A stretch of DNA of 18,567 nucleotides from Candidatus Brocadiia bacterium (lineage in GTDB: Bacteria > Planctomycetota > MHYJ01 > WSZJ01): positions 1-18,567 of the forward strand of contig JABWAY010000037.1 in the NCBI GenBank assembly GCA_013360825.1. Reading direction: 5' to 3'. The stretch's first letter is position 1. Each line of letters begins with the position of its first letter. Of this stretch, positions 1 to 7,518 are shown one piece after another. A program made the position numbers and the translations under genes. The notes under the pieces are model-generated. The model did not search any database. It was not told the DNA's origin and saw nothing but the letters and a program-made list of their open reading frames with translations.

Positions 1-786
1 ACCAGGCACTTGCAGGTTGTCGTATTGAGGATTGAAGACCGCCTGGAGGCGAGCCACATTGAGGGCTCCCTCACCCTGGGTCCCTGCCCCCGACCGAGCC
101 ATGCCGTCGATCATCTCGCCCAGGGTGATCATCTGCTGCTTCACCCGGGTGGCCTGGTCGTGCTGGGCCTTCTGGGCGTCGTAGCCGGCCTTGAACATCT
201 GGTCGACCTGGGCCTTGAGAAGGTCGACGGCCTTGCCCCGCATGGCCTCGTAGTCCTTGAGCTGGTCGCCAAAGGCCGTGAAGTTCGCGTTCCGATCGAT
301 GATGAACTCGGTGTCGAAGTCGTCGGAGGCCTCTTCTGCAGCCTCCTCGAAGGTGTCCGTGATGTTCTCGTCATCGTAGTCCGCGATGGGGCCCGCCCCA
401 TTATGGACATCGAAGTCCCCGTCGACGTCCACGCCATAGGCGTCCGCCAGGCTCTTGCGGATCTGGTCCACGAAGGTCCCAGACTTGAGGGTGAATTTGA
501 CCCTGGGACCATCCCACCAATTCCCGGCATCGGTCCCGTCGCCGATCGAGGAGTTCAGCCGATCGGTTCCGACCGTGGTCCGTCGACTCGGAGAGCCGAG
601 GACCTCGGCCGCGGGCCGCGCCGTCCTCACCCAAAGGGAGCCGTCCACGGTCGCCGCGACCGGGGAAGGATAGGCCTTGCCCTCGGGGGCGACCCAGGGC
701 TCCAGGGGCCAGGCGCTCTGCGCCAAGCCCACCCCCGCCAAGGCCAGACTCCCGAGCCCGGCCAGCCGGACGATCTTTCGATTCAA
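1..786 (-). CDS. Secreted protein of unknown function, 3' end outside the window
   Basis: The minus strand is open for 262 codons from TTG at 786 to the window edge with no stop, so the C-terminus is missing. I chose TTG because the frame has a TGA about 45 bases upstream and no in-frame ATG or GTG between. A purine-rich AAAGGCGG lies about 9 bases before it. The start gives a clean signal peptide: basic MNRKIVR, a hydrophobic stretch to about residue 21, and a likely signal peptidase I site GLA|QSAW. The mature protein has a very acidic segment around residues 137-165 and a Lys/Gln-rich, probably helical stretch around residues 183-222. I recognise no family. It is divergent from the prepilin island and carries the same A|Q-type signal cleavage as the secreted protein at 1673-2137, so a role in the same envelope system is possible but inferred. 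Confidence 0.72.
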   Translation of the reverse strand, partial: MNRKIVRLAGLGSLALAGVGLAQSAWPLEPWVAPEGKAYPSPVAATVDGSLWVRTARPAAEVLGSPSRRTTVGTDRLNSSIGDGTDAGNWWDGPRVKFTLKSGTFVDQIRKSLADAYGVDVDGDFDVHNGAGPIADYDDENITDTFEEAAEEASDDFDTEFIIDRNANFTAFGDQLKDYEAMRGKAVDLLKAQVDQMFKAGYDAQKAQHDQATRVKQQMITLGEMIDGMARSGAGTQGEGALNVARLQAVFNPQYDNLQVPG

Positions 787-948
787 GAGCTCAAACCGCC
801 TTTCAGCACAGTTCCGCGCTTCCAGCAGCTGTCATTTGTTGTTATCGAGAAGCGAACGAGGACCAGGACACCCGGCCCCGCGCCAACTACGGAGCCCTCG
901 CGGGAAGGTTGCATCCGAGTATCGAATCCGTCGAGACCGAGGCGCGGC

Positions 949-977
949 TTGCCGGATCGCCCCCACCCACCTACAAT
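949..977 (+). promoter_or_regulatory. Promoter of the prepilin cluster, predicted leaderless
   Basis: TTGCCG at 949-954, a 17-base spacer and TACAAT at 972-977 make a good sigma-70 type promoter. Only 7 bases separate the -10 box from the ATG at 985, so transcription should begin at or next to the start codon. AAGGG lies directly against the ATG, too close to act as a normal Shine-Dalgarno sequence. Confidence 0.6.
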
Positions 978-984
978 TTAAGGG

Positions 985-1599
985 ATGATCTCCCCCTTCG
1001 GCCGCAGGAACCGGGCCCTACGCCCCCGCGGCTTCACCTTCGTCGAAATCATCGTCGCGACCATCGTCATGGTGATCGCTGTCATCCCCTTCTTCTCGGG
1101 GATCCAGCGCCGGAACCGCCAGGCCCGCTACGACAAGATCCGTTCCTTCGCCATGACCCTGGCGAGCAATTACCTCGAGCGGACCCGGGCGATGCGGTAC
1201 GACTACCTCAGCGGGGGCGGGACCGATAGCGGGGTGGTCGGGGGCGGCGCGGACGGAGCCAACGAGCTCTTCAACTCGGACGTGATCATGTCCCCCAAGC
1301 CGGGCGTCGAGGGCTGTCCGACCGACGCGGAGATGCAGGCCCTCATCTCCCAGTGGCGGAACCGACTCGGCTCGTTCTCGGCGCGCACCATGCCCCCCCA
1401 GCGCCCCACCGGCTTCGAGGCCTCGAAGACGGTCCTCTTGGGGGTCCGGGTCTCGTGGGGCGACAAGCGCGAGATGCCCAAACCTTCTGGCCTGGCTGAT
1501 CTGACCAAGGGCACCAACCACTTGAGCCTGGCCTGTCTCGCCGGCGAAGCCCTCTTCCACCCCCCGCCCGATCTCTCGGTTCCCGCGACCCCCCCCTAG
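985..1599 (+). CDS. Prepilin-type N-terminal cleavage/methylation protein, PilV/GspI-like minor pilin
   Basis: A 204-residue protein with a class III (type IV pilin) signal: basic leader with RPRG at residues 13-16, then FTFVE, predicting cleavage after Gly16 and N-methyl-Phe17, with the conserved Glu at mature position 5 (Glu21). A hydrophobic helix (VEIIVATIVMVIAVIPFF) follows. Such proteins are inserted in the inner membrane, cut by prepilin peptidase and assembled into type IV pili or type II secretion pseudopili. The globular part has a Gly-rich turn around residues 72-85 and two cysteines that could pair. Position first in the cluster and a short helix-plus-globule layout favour a PilV/GspI-like minor subunit, but the exact class is uncertain. 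It has its own promoter just upstream. Confidence 0.82.
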   Translation: MISPFGRRNRALRPRGFTFVEIIVATIVMVIAVIPFFSGIQRRNRQARYDKIRSFAMTLASNYLERTRAMRYDYLSGGGTDSGVVGGGADGANELFNSDVIMSPKPGVEGCPTDAEMQALISQWRNRLGSFSARTMPPQRPTGFEASKTVLLGVRVSWGDKREMPKPSGLADLTKGTNHLSLACLAGEALFHPPPDLSVPATPP

Positions 1600-1619
1600 A
1601 CACTCCCGGAGAACGTCCT

Positions 1620-1625
1620 CATAAT
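1620..1625 (+). promoter_or_regulatory. Possible -10 box (CATAAT)
   Basis: CATAAT lies 15 bases before an ATG at 1640 and about 48 before the preferred ATG at 1673. No clear -35 box is visible. It could give the small secreted-protein gene its own transcript. Weak on its own. Confidence 0.25.
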
Positions 1626-1672
1626 CCACTGGGGATCGCATGATCCCCGGCGCCGAAGGGCGGGATGGATCC

Positions 1673-2137
1673 ATGCAGATCACGTCGAACGTCGTGCGAA
1701 CCCTCGGTCTCGCCCTGGCGGCGCTGGTGCTCGTGATGGTCGGCGACCTTTGCGCCCAGCAGGTCGATACCGGACCCGCGAACCCTTGCAGCTCGGTCCT
1801 CGGCCAGGACGTCGGATGCGACCCCTATCGGGTGCCCCAAACCACCCCGCCCGACGGGCCCCAGCCGGCTCCGCCGATGGCCACGGCCGGGGGAACCTGG
1901 GACGAGTACGACTTCTCCAAGCCGGCCCAGAACTGGCAGCGGCTGAACCAGCCCGGCGGGGGCCGCTTCGGCCAGATGGCCCCCTCGCTCGGTGGCGATG
2001 TGGCGAGCACGACCGGGATCACGTCGATGACCCGGGCCCAGAACCAGGCGGGAGCCGGAGGTGCGGGCGGGATGTCCACCTGGCTCGCGGTCCTGGCGGC
2101 CTTCATGGGCGTGGCCGCGATCGCCAGCGGCTCCTGA
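1673..2137 (+). CDS. Small secreted protein with hydrophobic C-terminal tail, unknown function
   Basis: A 154-residue protein starting at ATG 1673, which gives a signal peptide (MQITSNVVRT, hydrophobic core, likely cut LCA|QQ or just after). GGGATGGA precedes this start. An in-frame ATG at 1640 would add 11 polar residues and cannot be excluded. The mature part is rich in Pro, Gly, Ala and Gln, with two cysteines in a short loop (CSSVLGQDVGC). The last 20 or so residues form a hydrophobic helix (WLAVLAAFMGVAAIAS) ending almost at the C-terminus, as in tail-anchored or sorting-tag proteins. No family is recognised. It lies between two prepilin-like genes, so it may be a pilus-associated or membrane-tethered accessory protein (inference). 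Confidence 0.7.
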   Translation: MQITSNVVRTLGLALAALVLVMVGDLCAQQVDTGPANPCSSVLGQDVGCDPYRVPQTTPPDGPQPAPPMATAGGTWDEYDFSKPAQNWQRLNQPGGGRFGQMAPSLGGDVASTTGITSMTRAQNQAGAGGAGGMSTWLAVLAAFMGVAAIASGS

Positions 2138-2140
2138 TGC

Positions 2141-2146
2141 TACGCT
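2141..2146 (+). promoter_or_regulatory. -10-like box (TACGCT) 7 bases before a start codon
   Basis: TACGCT is followed by 7 bases and then the ATG at 2154, the same spacing as at the 985 promoter and the 6440 gene. No convincing -35 box is visible. It would give a leaderless message for the large PilX-like gene. Confidence 0.35.
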
Positions 2147-2153
2147 GACCGCG

Positions 2154-5100
2154 ATGCCCTCACCCAAGCGTCCCCGTCGCGCGCCAACTCGCCTCCGGCT
2201 GGGAGCGGGAACGCTGCTCTTCCTGGTGATGATCGCGCTGGCGGTGCTGGCGGTGGTCTCGCTCTTCCAGTCCTTCTCCGACCAGGTCATGCGGGGCCAG
2301 CGCCAGCTCTCGGACACGACCTACATCCGCTACCTCGGGGACATGGCCCTCACCGAGGCCACCGTGGCGATGCAGGAGATGTTCCGGACCAGCAAGCTCA
2401 CCAAGCTCGACGACGTCCGGGCCCTGGCCGAGATCCCGATCCCCGTCACCCAGGCGGCGGCCAAGTCCCTGATGGGCGGCCAGAGCGCCACCGTCAAGGT
2501 CCGCCCGCTCCTCGACAAGGCCGCCCAGGAGCTCTCGTGGGGCGACAATCCGGACGAGGCCGAGTGGCTCAAGAAGGCCTTCCCGGGCGAGGCCGGTGGC
2601 CTCATCGTGCTCCTGGCCGAGATCAACGTCGATTCGAACCTCGGGCTCTTCTCCCGCTCCGGCCTCAGCGCCAAGATGACCCGCGGCTTCGCGTTCCGGC
2701 TGGTCTCCCCCGCCCCGCCCAAGGGCCTCGACGAGATCCTCTTCCTGGGCCACAACTGGGAGTACTTCCAGGGCCGGCTCCAGGGCGCGCACCTCGAACT
2801 CTTCGCCCTCCTCGAAGAGGCCGGCCGCCTCCAGACCCTGGGACCGATGTACGTCGACGACCGGGCCAGCGGGATCCTCGCCAGCGCCCAGGAGGCGAAG
2901 GGGATCGTCGCGCTCTCGATCGGGCTCTACCTCTCGATCAAGGACGTGAACACGGCCATGGCCAACGCGTCCGGCGACGACAAGGCCCGCGCCGAGGCCG
3001 GGCTCCAGGCCCTCGAGACCAAGCTGACCGAAGCCTGCGGCGGCAAGGAGGAGTGCGAGAAGCTCCACCGTCGCTCCATGACCGAGGTCACCTACCGACT
3101 GGCCTGCGCGACCGAGCTCCAGAAGTCGTTCGCCAAGTCGCTCGCCTCGACCGCGAAGCAGGAAGCCCGGGCGACGGCCGCGGCCTCGAACCCCAGTGGG
3201 CCCACCATCGACTGCACCCTTCCCGAAAACCGAACCAAGCTCGAGTGCAACCCGGGTGCGACGATCAAGCTGGTCGACGACGCCAGCGCCAAGCCGGACG
3301 GCACCCCTCGGGAGATCGGAAACGCCAGTCCCTCCCTGAAGGACCAGCTCCGGGACGCGATCAACACGAACAAGGGCGACGCCGAGATCGATCGCATCGT
3401 GGGCGAGATGTTCAAGGTCGACCAGGCGAACCCGGACGCCTCCTTCTGGAAGCCGACCGGCGAGACGGTGAACAGCCTCTACATGCCCGAATTGGGCTAT
3501 CTGGCCCGGACCCAGCCCGGTTTCGACCCGGTCCGCGACGGCAAGGACTACGCCCTCCGCGGCATGAAGCTCTACGGTTCGAACCTGGCCGAGATCGTCA
3601 AGGACACGCTCAAGGTCAGTCTGATCGAGCAGCTCAAGAAGCTGCGCAACGAGCCGAACAACGCCGGCAAGCAGCTCTCGATCGAGACCTACCTCCTCTG
3701 GTCCAAGCTCGGCCTCGACAAGATCAAGGCCGATGCCGAGGCCGGCAAGGCCGCGCTCGGGGAGATCAAGCTGAGCGTCAAGACCGACAACCCGGACCAG
3801 TACCTCTACAACTCCGACTTCCCTTCCATGAAGGAGCCGATCGAGAAGCTCATCGGGACCCTCGAGGCGGCCCGGGACCAGACCGCCGGCCAGACCCCTC
3901 CGGTCTCGGTCGAGCGCAGCCAGTCGAAGTGGCTCGAGGCCTTCGTGACCAATAACCTGAAGCTGGGCCAGGCGGTCGCCGAGTACTTCACGGACGAGAA
4001 GATCCGGAACTACACCGAAGGGCCCGTCTATATCTCCAAGGACGCCGGCAAGGTCACCGAGGAGCGGCTCGAGTACCTTTTCATCGCTTCGCCCACCCGC
4101 CTGGGGATGATCAAGCAGTATCCCCTCCCGTCCGCTCCGGCGGCGGTCCCGCCCAACACCCCTCCCCCGCCGGCCGGATCCGGCTCCGCGGTGAGCCTCG
4201 GCCATCGCGGCTTCCTCACCCCCCACGGGAACTGGACCAAGGACATCGGCGGCGCCTCTTCGGGCGCCATCCCCTTCAAGCCCGACTACAAGGTCGACGA
4301 GGACATCGTGGCCAAGCTCCGGGAGACGCGGAGCCTGGCGATCATGTCGGTCAAGGCCTGGGAGGGCCTGACCGACCCGGGAGGCATCGCGATCGATACC
4401 CCCGAGGTCAAGGAACTCCTCGAGGAGATGCGCAAGGCCGGGGTGGAAGAGGCCGACCAAGATGCGCCCGATCCCAAGGCCGAGCCCGAGTGCTTCAACA
4501 ACGACATGGCCCAGTGCAACGGCAACAAGGGCACCGACGGCGAGCTGGTCGGCAAGTTCAAGACCGAGTGGAACAAACGGGTCGACGATTTCCTGACCCA
4601 GCTCCAGGACACGCACAAGCTCCATTCCTCGCCGGCCTACAAGGCCTGGCCCAAAGAGCCGCCGGCGGGGCTCGAGGACACCAAGGGCTGGGTCACCGAG
4701 GGCGATCCCAAGAGCAAGTCCAACGGCCAGAAGTTCCTGGACGCGGTACTCGGCGCCAAGGTGAACCGGGTCCGATCGGCCTTCCGCTTCAAGGATTGGG
4801 CCGAGTTCCAGCAGATGCTCAAGGAGTCGGGCAACCAGGTCCGCGGCACCTACTTCATCGAGGCGCCCCAGGTCGAGATCGACGCCGCGGCCCTGGCCGC
4901 GGGCGGCACCGGCGCCGGGACCCTCAAGGGCCACGCCACTCTCGTCTTCCAGGGCAACGTGACCCTGAAGGGCAAGTTGGCCGCCGACCCCGGGCCCCTG
5001 GTCCTGATCGCGACCGGAGAGAACGCGGGCTTCGAGCTCAAGGGCTCCGAGATCGAGGCCTTCGTCATGTGCAACGGGATGCTCAAGGGCGAGCCCGGCA

Positions 5101-5384
5101 ACAAGACCTCGATCACCGGCTCCTTGATCACCACCGGGACCCTGCCCCAGGCGGGCTCGCCCCAGGACGTGCCCGAGAACTTCGGCAACGACGCCAAATG
5201 GAGCGAGTGGAAGGGCAAGAAGATCGGCGAGCTCGATCCGATCGAGATCACCTACAAGTCCCCCTATGACAGCAGCTCCGGGAGCGCGACGAGCCGCGAG
5301 TCCTTCATGCGGATGATCTTCTCGCCTTTCCGGATGGCCCAGGACTTCGAGGTGCGCCGCGAGATGGATGCGGACGGGCCTTGA
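2154..5384 (+). CDS. Very large PilX/GspK-like pilus assembly protein with beta-rich C-terminal domain
   Basis: A 1,076-residue protein. The frame is open upstream to GTG 2061, but ATG 2154 is preferred: it follows the previous gene by 16 bases and gives a short basic N-terminus (PKRPRRAPTRLR) before a membrane helix at about residues 18-38. This is the arrangement of PilX/GspK minor pilins, although a canonical G|FxxxE prepilin site is absent. A long, mainly helical charged region follows, then a Pro-rich linker around residues 657-680. Residues about 900-1000 contain Gly/Thr/Leu beta-type repeats (FQGNVTLKG, IATGENAGFELKG, TSITGSLITTG), reminiscent of bactofilin-like or PilX-associated beta-helices. 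Typical PilX proteins have about 150-500 residues, so this one has a very large insert. It overlaps the next prepilin gene by 4 bases. Fold assignment is from pattern only. Confidence 0.75.
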   Translation: MPSPKRPRRAPTRLRLGAGTLLFLVMIALAVLAVVSLFQSFSDQVMRGQRQLSDTTYIRYLGDMALTEATVAMQEMFRTSKLTKLDDVRALAEIPIPVTQAAAKSLMGGQSATVKVRPLLDKAAQELSWGDNPDEAEWLKKAFPGEAGGLIVLLAEINVDSNLGLFSRSGLSAKMTRGFAFRLVSPAPPKGLDEILFLGHNWEYFQGRLQGAHLELFALLEEAGRLQTLGPMYVDDRASGILASAQEAKGIVALSIGLYLSIKDVNTAMANASGDDKARAEAGLQALETKLTEACGGKEECEKLHRRSMTEVTYRLACATELQKSFAKSLASTAKQEARATAAASNPSGPTIDCTLPENRTKLECNPGATIKLVDDASAKPDGTPREIGNASPSLKDQLRDAINTNKGDAEIDRIVGEMFKVDQANPDASFWKPTGETVNSLYMPELGYLARTQPGFDPVRDGKDYALRGMKLYGSNLAEIVKDTLKVSLIEQLKKLRNEPNNAGKQLSIETYLLWSKLGLDKIKADAEAGKAALGEIKLSVKTDNPDQYLYNSDFPSMKEPIEKLIGTLEAARDQTAGQTPPVSVERSQSKWLEAFVTNNLKLGQAVAEYFTDEKIRNYTEGPVYISKDAGKVTEERLEYLFIASPTRLGMIKQYPLPSAPAAVPPNTPPPPAGSGSAVSLGHRGFLTPHGNWTKDIGGASSGAIPFKPDYKVDEDIVAKLRETRSLAIMSVKAWEGLTDPGGIAIDTPEVKELLEEMRKAGVEEADQDAPDPKAEPECFNNDMAQCNGNKGTDGELVGKFKTEWNKRVDDFLTQLQDTHKLHSSPAYKAWPKEPPAGLEDTKGWVTEGDPKSKSNGQKFLDAVLGAKVNRVRSAFRFKDWAEFQQMLKESGNQVRGTYFIEAPQVEIDAAALAAGGTGAGTLKGHATLVFQGNVTLKGKLAADPGPLVLIATGENAGFELKGSEIEAFVMCNGMLKGEPGNKTSITGSLITTGTLPQAGSPQDVPENFGNDAKWSEWKGKKIGELDPIEITYKSPYDSSSGSATSRESFMRMIFSPFRMAQDFEVRREMDADGP

Positions 5385-6406
5385 CCAGCCGGGGCGCCAG
5401 CTTGGGTACGCGCAAGAGACCCGCCTATACCCTGGTCGAGATCCTCCTGGGCGTGGTGGTGGGGGCCGGCGTCATGATGGGCGTGCTCTCGATCATGCGC
5501 GGGGGCCTGCGGATGTTCAGCCAGACCCAAGAAGCCCAGGACAGCCTCCAGTCGGCCACCATGCTGACCGAGATCATCGGCCGGGACCTGCGCTACATGG
5601 CGTTCCCCATGGTCAAAGCGCCGGCGGCCCAGAGCGGGATCACCAGCCAGGCGGCACCCCCTTCGGGCGGGACCAGCGGTGCGACGCCGGTCCCCGGCCC
5701 GGTCCCACCCGCGGGAGCCGGCCCTGGCGGGGACACCCTGCTCCCCTACTCGGCCTGGGACGCCGGGGCCTATCAGCCCCAGGTCCAGGCAGGCGACGTC
5801 TGGGACCTGGGCAAGGAGGACAAGGCCTTCCGTTTCTACCGCACCGAGGTCGCGGCCGGAGACGGAGGGCTCTTCGGGATCGGGGCGGCCAACGAGGCCG
5901 GGTACCTGGTGAAGCTGATCGAGTACAAGGGGATCCCCAGCCCCCGCTACCCGGGATCCTTCCTGCTCCAGCGGACCGAGTTCGACACCTCCACCGACAA
6001 CGACGGCAATCCCGTGAGCTCGGGCGGTGCAGGCAAGTCGACCCTCTTCAAGCCGTTCTACTTCCGGCGCCTGGTGATCTCGCTGCACGCGGCGCCCGAT
6101 CAGGGCGCCAAGACCGGCGACGCATCCCCTCCTCCCCCGCCTCCGGCTGCCGGGGGGACCGCCGCCCTCCAGGACACCCTCTTCTTCGCCCGCATCATGG
6201 TCGCCGGCGTGGCGGTCGGCTCGGGGAGCCGGCAGGTCCGCGGGGCGGACGAGGCCGCCGGCTCCAAGGGCAAGGAAGCCATGGCCCAGAAGGTCGACCT
6301 CCTGGTGAGCGTCATCCACCTCGACGCGGTCACCGACCGGTTCCGCGCCAGGTCCCGGGCCCGGAACTGGAACGCGGAGCTCCCGCGGCCCACGACGACC
6401 CCGTAG
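5381..6406 (+). CDS. Prepilin-type protein, PilW/GspJ-like minor pilin
   Basis: A 341-residue protein starting at TTG 5381, in a TTGA overlap with the stop of the large upstream gene. No in-frame ATG or GTG lies between that start and the prepilin motif. The N-terminus has a basic leader (TRKRPA), then YTLVEILLGVVVGAGVMMGV. Processing would be after Ala15, with Glu20 at mature position 5. Ala instead of Gly at -1 is less usual but tolerated in some prepilins. The globular part contains a Pro/Gly-rich loop around residues 86-113, a second Pro run near 248-253 and long segments resembling GspJ/PilW proteins (LTEIIGRDLRYM helix after the signal). It should be co-translated with the PilX-like protein and join the same minor-pilin tip complex (inference). 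Confidence 0.8.
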   Translation: MTSRGASLGTRKRPAYTLVEILLGVVVGAGVMMGVLSIMRGGLRMFSQTQEAQDSLQSATMLTEIIGRDLRYMAFPMVKAPAAQSGITSQAAPPSGGTSGATPVPGPVPPAGAGPGGDTLLPYSAWDAGAYQPQVQAGDVWDLGKEDKAFRFYRTEVAAGDGGLFGIGAANEAGYLVKLIEYKGIPSPRYPGSFLLQRTEFDTSTDNDGNPVSSGGAGKSTLFKPFYFRRLVISLHAAPDQGAKTGDASPPPPPPAAGGTAALQDTLFFARIMVAGVAVGSGSRQVRGADEAAGSKGKEAMAQKVDLLVSVIHLDAVTDRFRARSRARNWNAELPRPTTTP

Positions 6407-6426
6407 CCTCCGCCGAGGCCAGCAGG

Positions 6427-6432
6427 TACGCT
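6427..6432 (+). promoter_or_regulatory. -10-like box (TACGCT) 7 bases before a GTG start
   Basis: TACGCT, then 7 bases, then GTG at 6440. The hexamer and spacing match those before the 2154 gene. No clear -35 box. It suggests a separate leaderless transcript for the response regulator. Confidence 0.35.
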
Positions 6433-6439
6433 CCCGGAC

Positions 6440-7288
6440 GTGGAGCCCTCGCGGACCCGGATCCTGATCGTCGACGACGAGCCCCAGAACCGCCGCCTGC
6501 TCGGCGACATGCTCGAGGTCGGCTCGTACCAGGTCGAGGCTGCCGAGCACGGGGCGGCCGCGCTGGCCAAGCTGGCGGAGAAGCCCTTCCACCTGGTCAT
6601 CACCGACCTGCGCATGCCCGTCATGGGAGGGCTCGAGCTGCTGGAGCAGGTCCGGATCAGCTTCCCCCGCATGCCGGTGGTGGTGGTGACCGCCCACGCC
6701 ACCCTCGACACCACGCTCCAGGCCCTGCGCCTGGGCGCCACCAACTTCGTCCGCAAGCCCTTCTCGATGGACGAGATCCGGGGCGTGGTGGCCAAGGCCC
6801 TGAGGCCCTGGGGGATCGACCCGGCCGGACGCCAGGGCATCCCCCGGATCGAGAAGCGGATCGTCCTCGAGGTCGAGTCGACCCCCACGGTCATCGACCC
6901 GGTCTTCGCCCACATCTTCGACGACGCGCTCTCCCTGGGATTCCCCGAGGAGCCGCTCCGGCACAACGTCTACCTCGCGCTCTGCGAGGGCGTCGCGAAC
7001 GCCATCGACCACGGCCACAAGGGCGATCCGAGCAAGCGGATCGCGGTCGAGATCCTGATCGACCACGAGCGGCTGCGGATCACGATCACGGACCAGGGGG
7101 CGGGCTTCGACCCGGCCGCGCTCCCCGACCCCACCGACCCCGACAACCTGCTCAAGACCCGGGGGCGGGGGGTCTTCCTGATGCGCTGCTACATGGACCT
7201 GGTCGAGTACCGGGACGGCGGGCGTACCCTCTGCATGGAGAAGCTCCGCATCGGCAGCGGGGCCCTGCGCGGAGTGACCGAGGGCTAA
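6440..7288 (+). CDS. Response regulator fused to RsbW-type ATPase/anti-sigma kinase domain
   Basis: A 282-residue, two-domain protein starting at GTG 6440. Residues 6-120 are a complete CheY-like receiver: acidic pair Asp12-Asp13, phospho-acceptor Asp56 (ITDLRMP), Thr84 and Lys106 (RKPF). Residues about 150-270 are a GHKL ATPase of the RsbW/SpoIIAB type: N-box LCEGVANAIDHG near 178-190, G1 box DQGAGFDP near 217-224 and G2 box GRGVFLMR near 242-249. There is no His-phosphotransfer domain, so it is not a classical sensor kinase. The likely role is phosphorylation-controlled binding or phosphorylation of an anti-sigma-factor antagonist or other STAS partner. No STAS or sigma gene is present in the window. 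It follows the pilin genes by 33 bases, so control of the pilus system or of a linked stress response is plausible but inferred. Confidence 0.88.
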   Translation: MEPSRTRILIVDDEPQNRRLLGDMLEVGSYQVEAAEHGAAALAKLAEKPFHLVITDLRMPVMGGLELLEQVRISFPRMPVVVVTAHATLDTTLQALRLGATNFVRKPFSMDEIRGVVAKALRPWGIDPAGRQGIPRIEKRIVLEVESTPTVIDPVFAHIFDDALSLGFPEEPLRHNVYLALCEGVANAIDHGHKGDPSKRIAVEILIDHERLRITITDQGAGFDPAALPDPTDPDNLLKTRGRGVFLMRCYMDLVEYRDGGRTLCMEKLRIGSGALRGVTEG

Positions 7289-7334
7289 GCCCCGGCGCGG
7301 CTCCCGCCGATGCCTACCTTGGACGGGAGGCCAG

Positions 7335-7490
7335 GTGGACGGCGGGACCGGCAAGGAGCGCGAGTTCGTGATGTTCGCCAGCCTCTTGCTCCTGACCGGA
7401 CTCCTGCTCTTGGCCCGCGGCCGCCTGACAGTGGACGCCGCCGAGCCCGGTTACCTGCTGTCGGTTCCCGGGATGGTCGCCCCGCGCTGA
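7335..7490 (+). CDS. Small single-pass membrane protein (51 residues), unknown function
   Basis: A short frame from GTG 7335 to TGA 7490. GGGAGG lies 4-5 bases before the start, and a TACCTT -10-like box is at 7315-7320. The protein has a polar N-terminus (MDGGTGKERE), one strong membrane helix (FVMFASLLLLTGLLLLA), basic RGR after it, and a short polar tail. The coding-like third-position G/C pattern and good ribosome binding site support it, but it is short and resembles no family I know. It is convergent with nusB. Confidence 0.5.
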   Translation: MDGGTGKEREFVMFASLLLLTGLLLLARGRLTVDAAEPGYLLSVPGMVAPR

Positions 7491-7518
7491 GGGGTACCGG
7501 ACCCGCCCGGCTCCGCGC

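Noticed and set aside
2160..4934. A 924-codon open frame on the minus strand under the PilX-like gene
   Set aside because: Very high GC with strong third-position G/C leaves antisense frames open. The translation is Gly/Leu/Arg/Val-rich with no domain motifs, while the plus strand has a sensible membrane helix and ordinary composition.
5264..7354. A 696-codon minus-strand frame under the GspJ-like and response-regulator genes, and a 667-codon plus frame at 5368-7371
   Set aside because: Both are shadows: the same region encodes a prepilin and a receiver-HATPase with all catalytic motifs in another frame.
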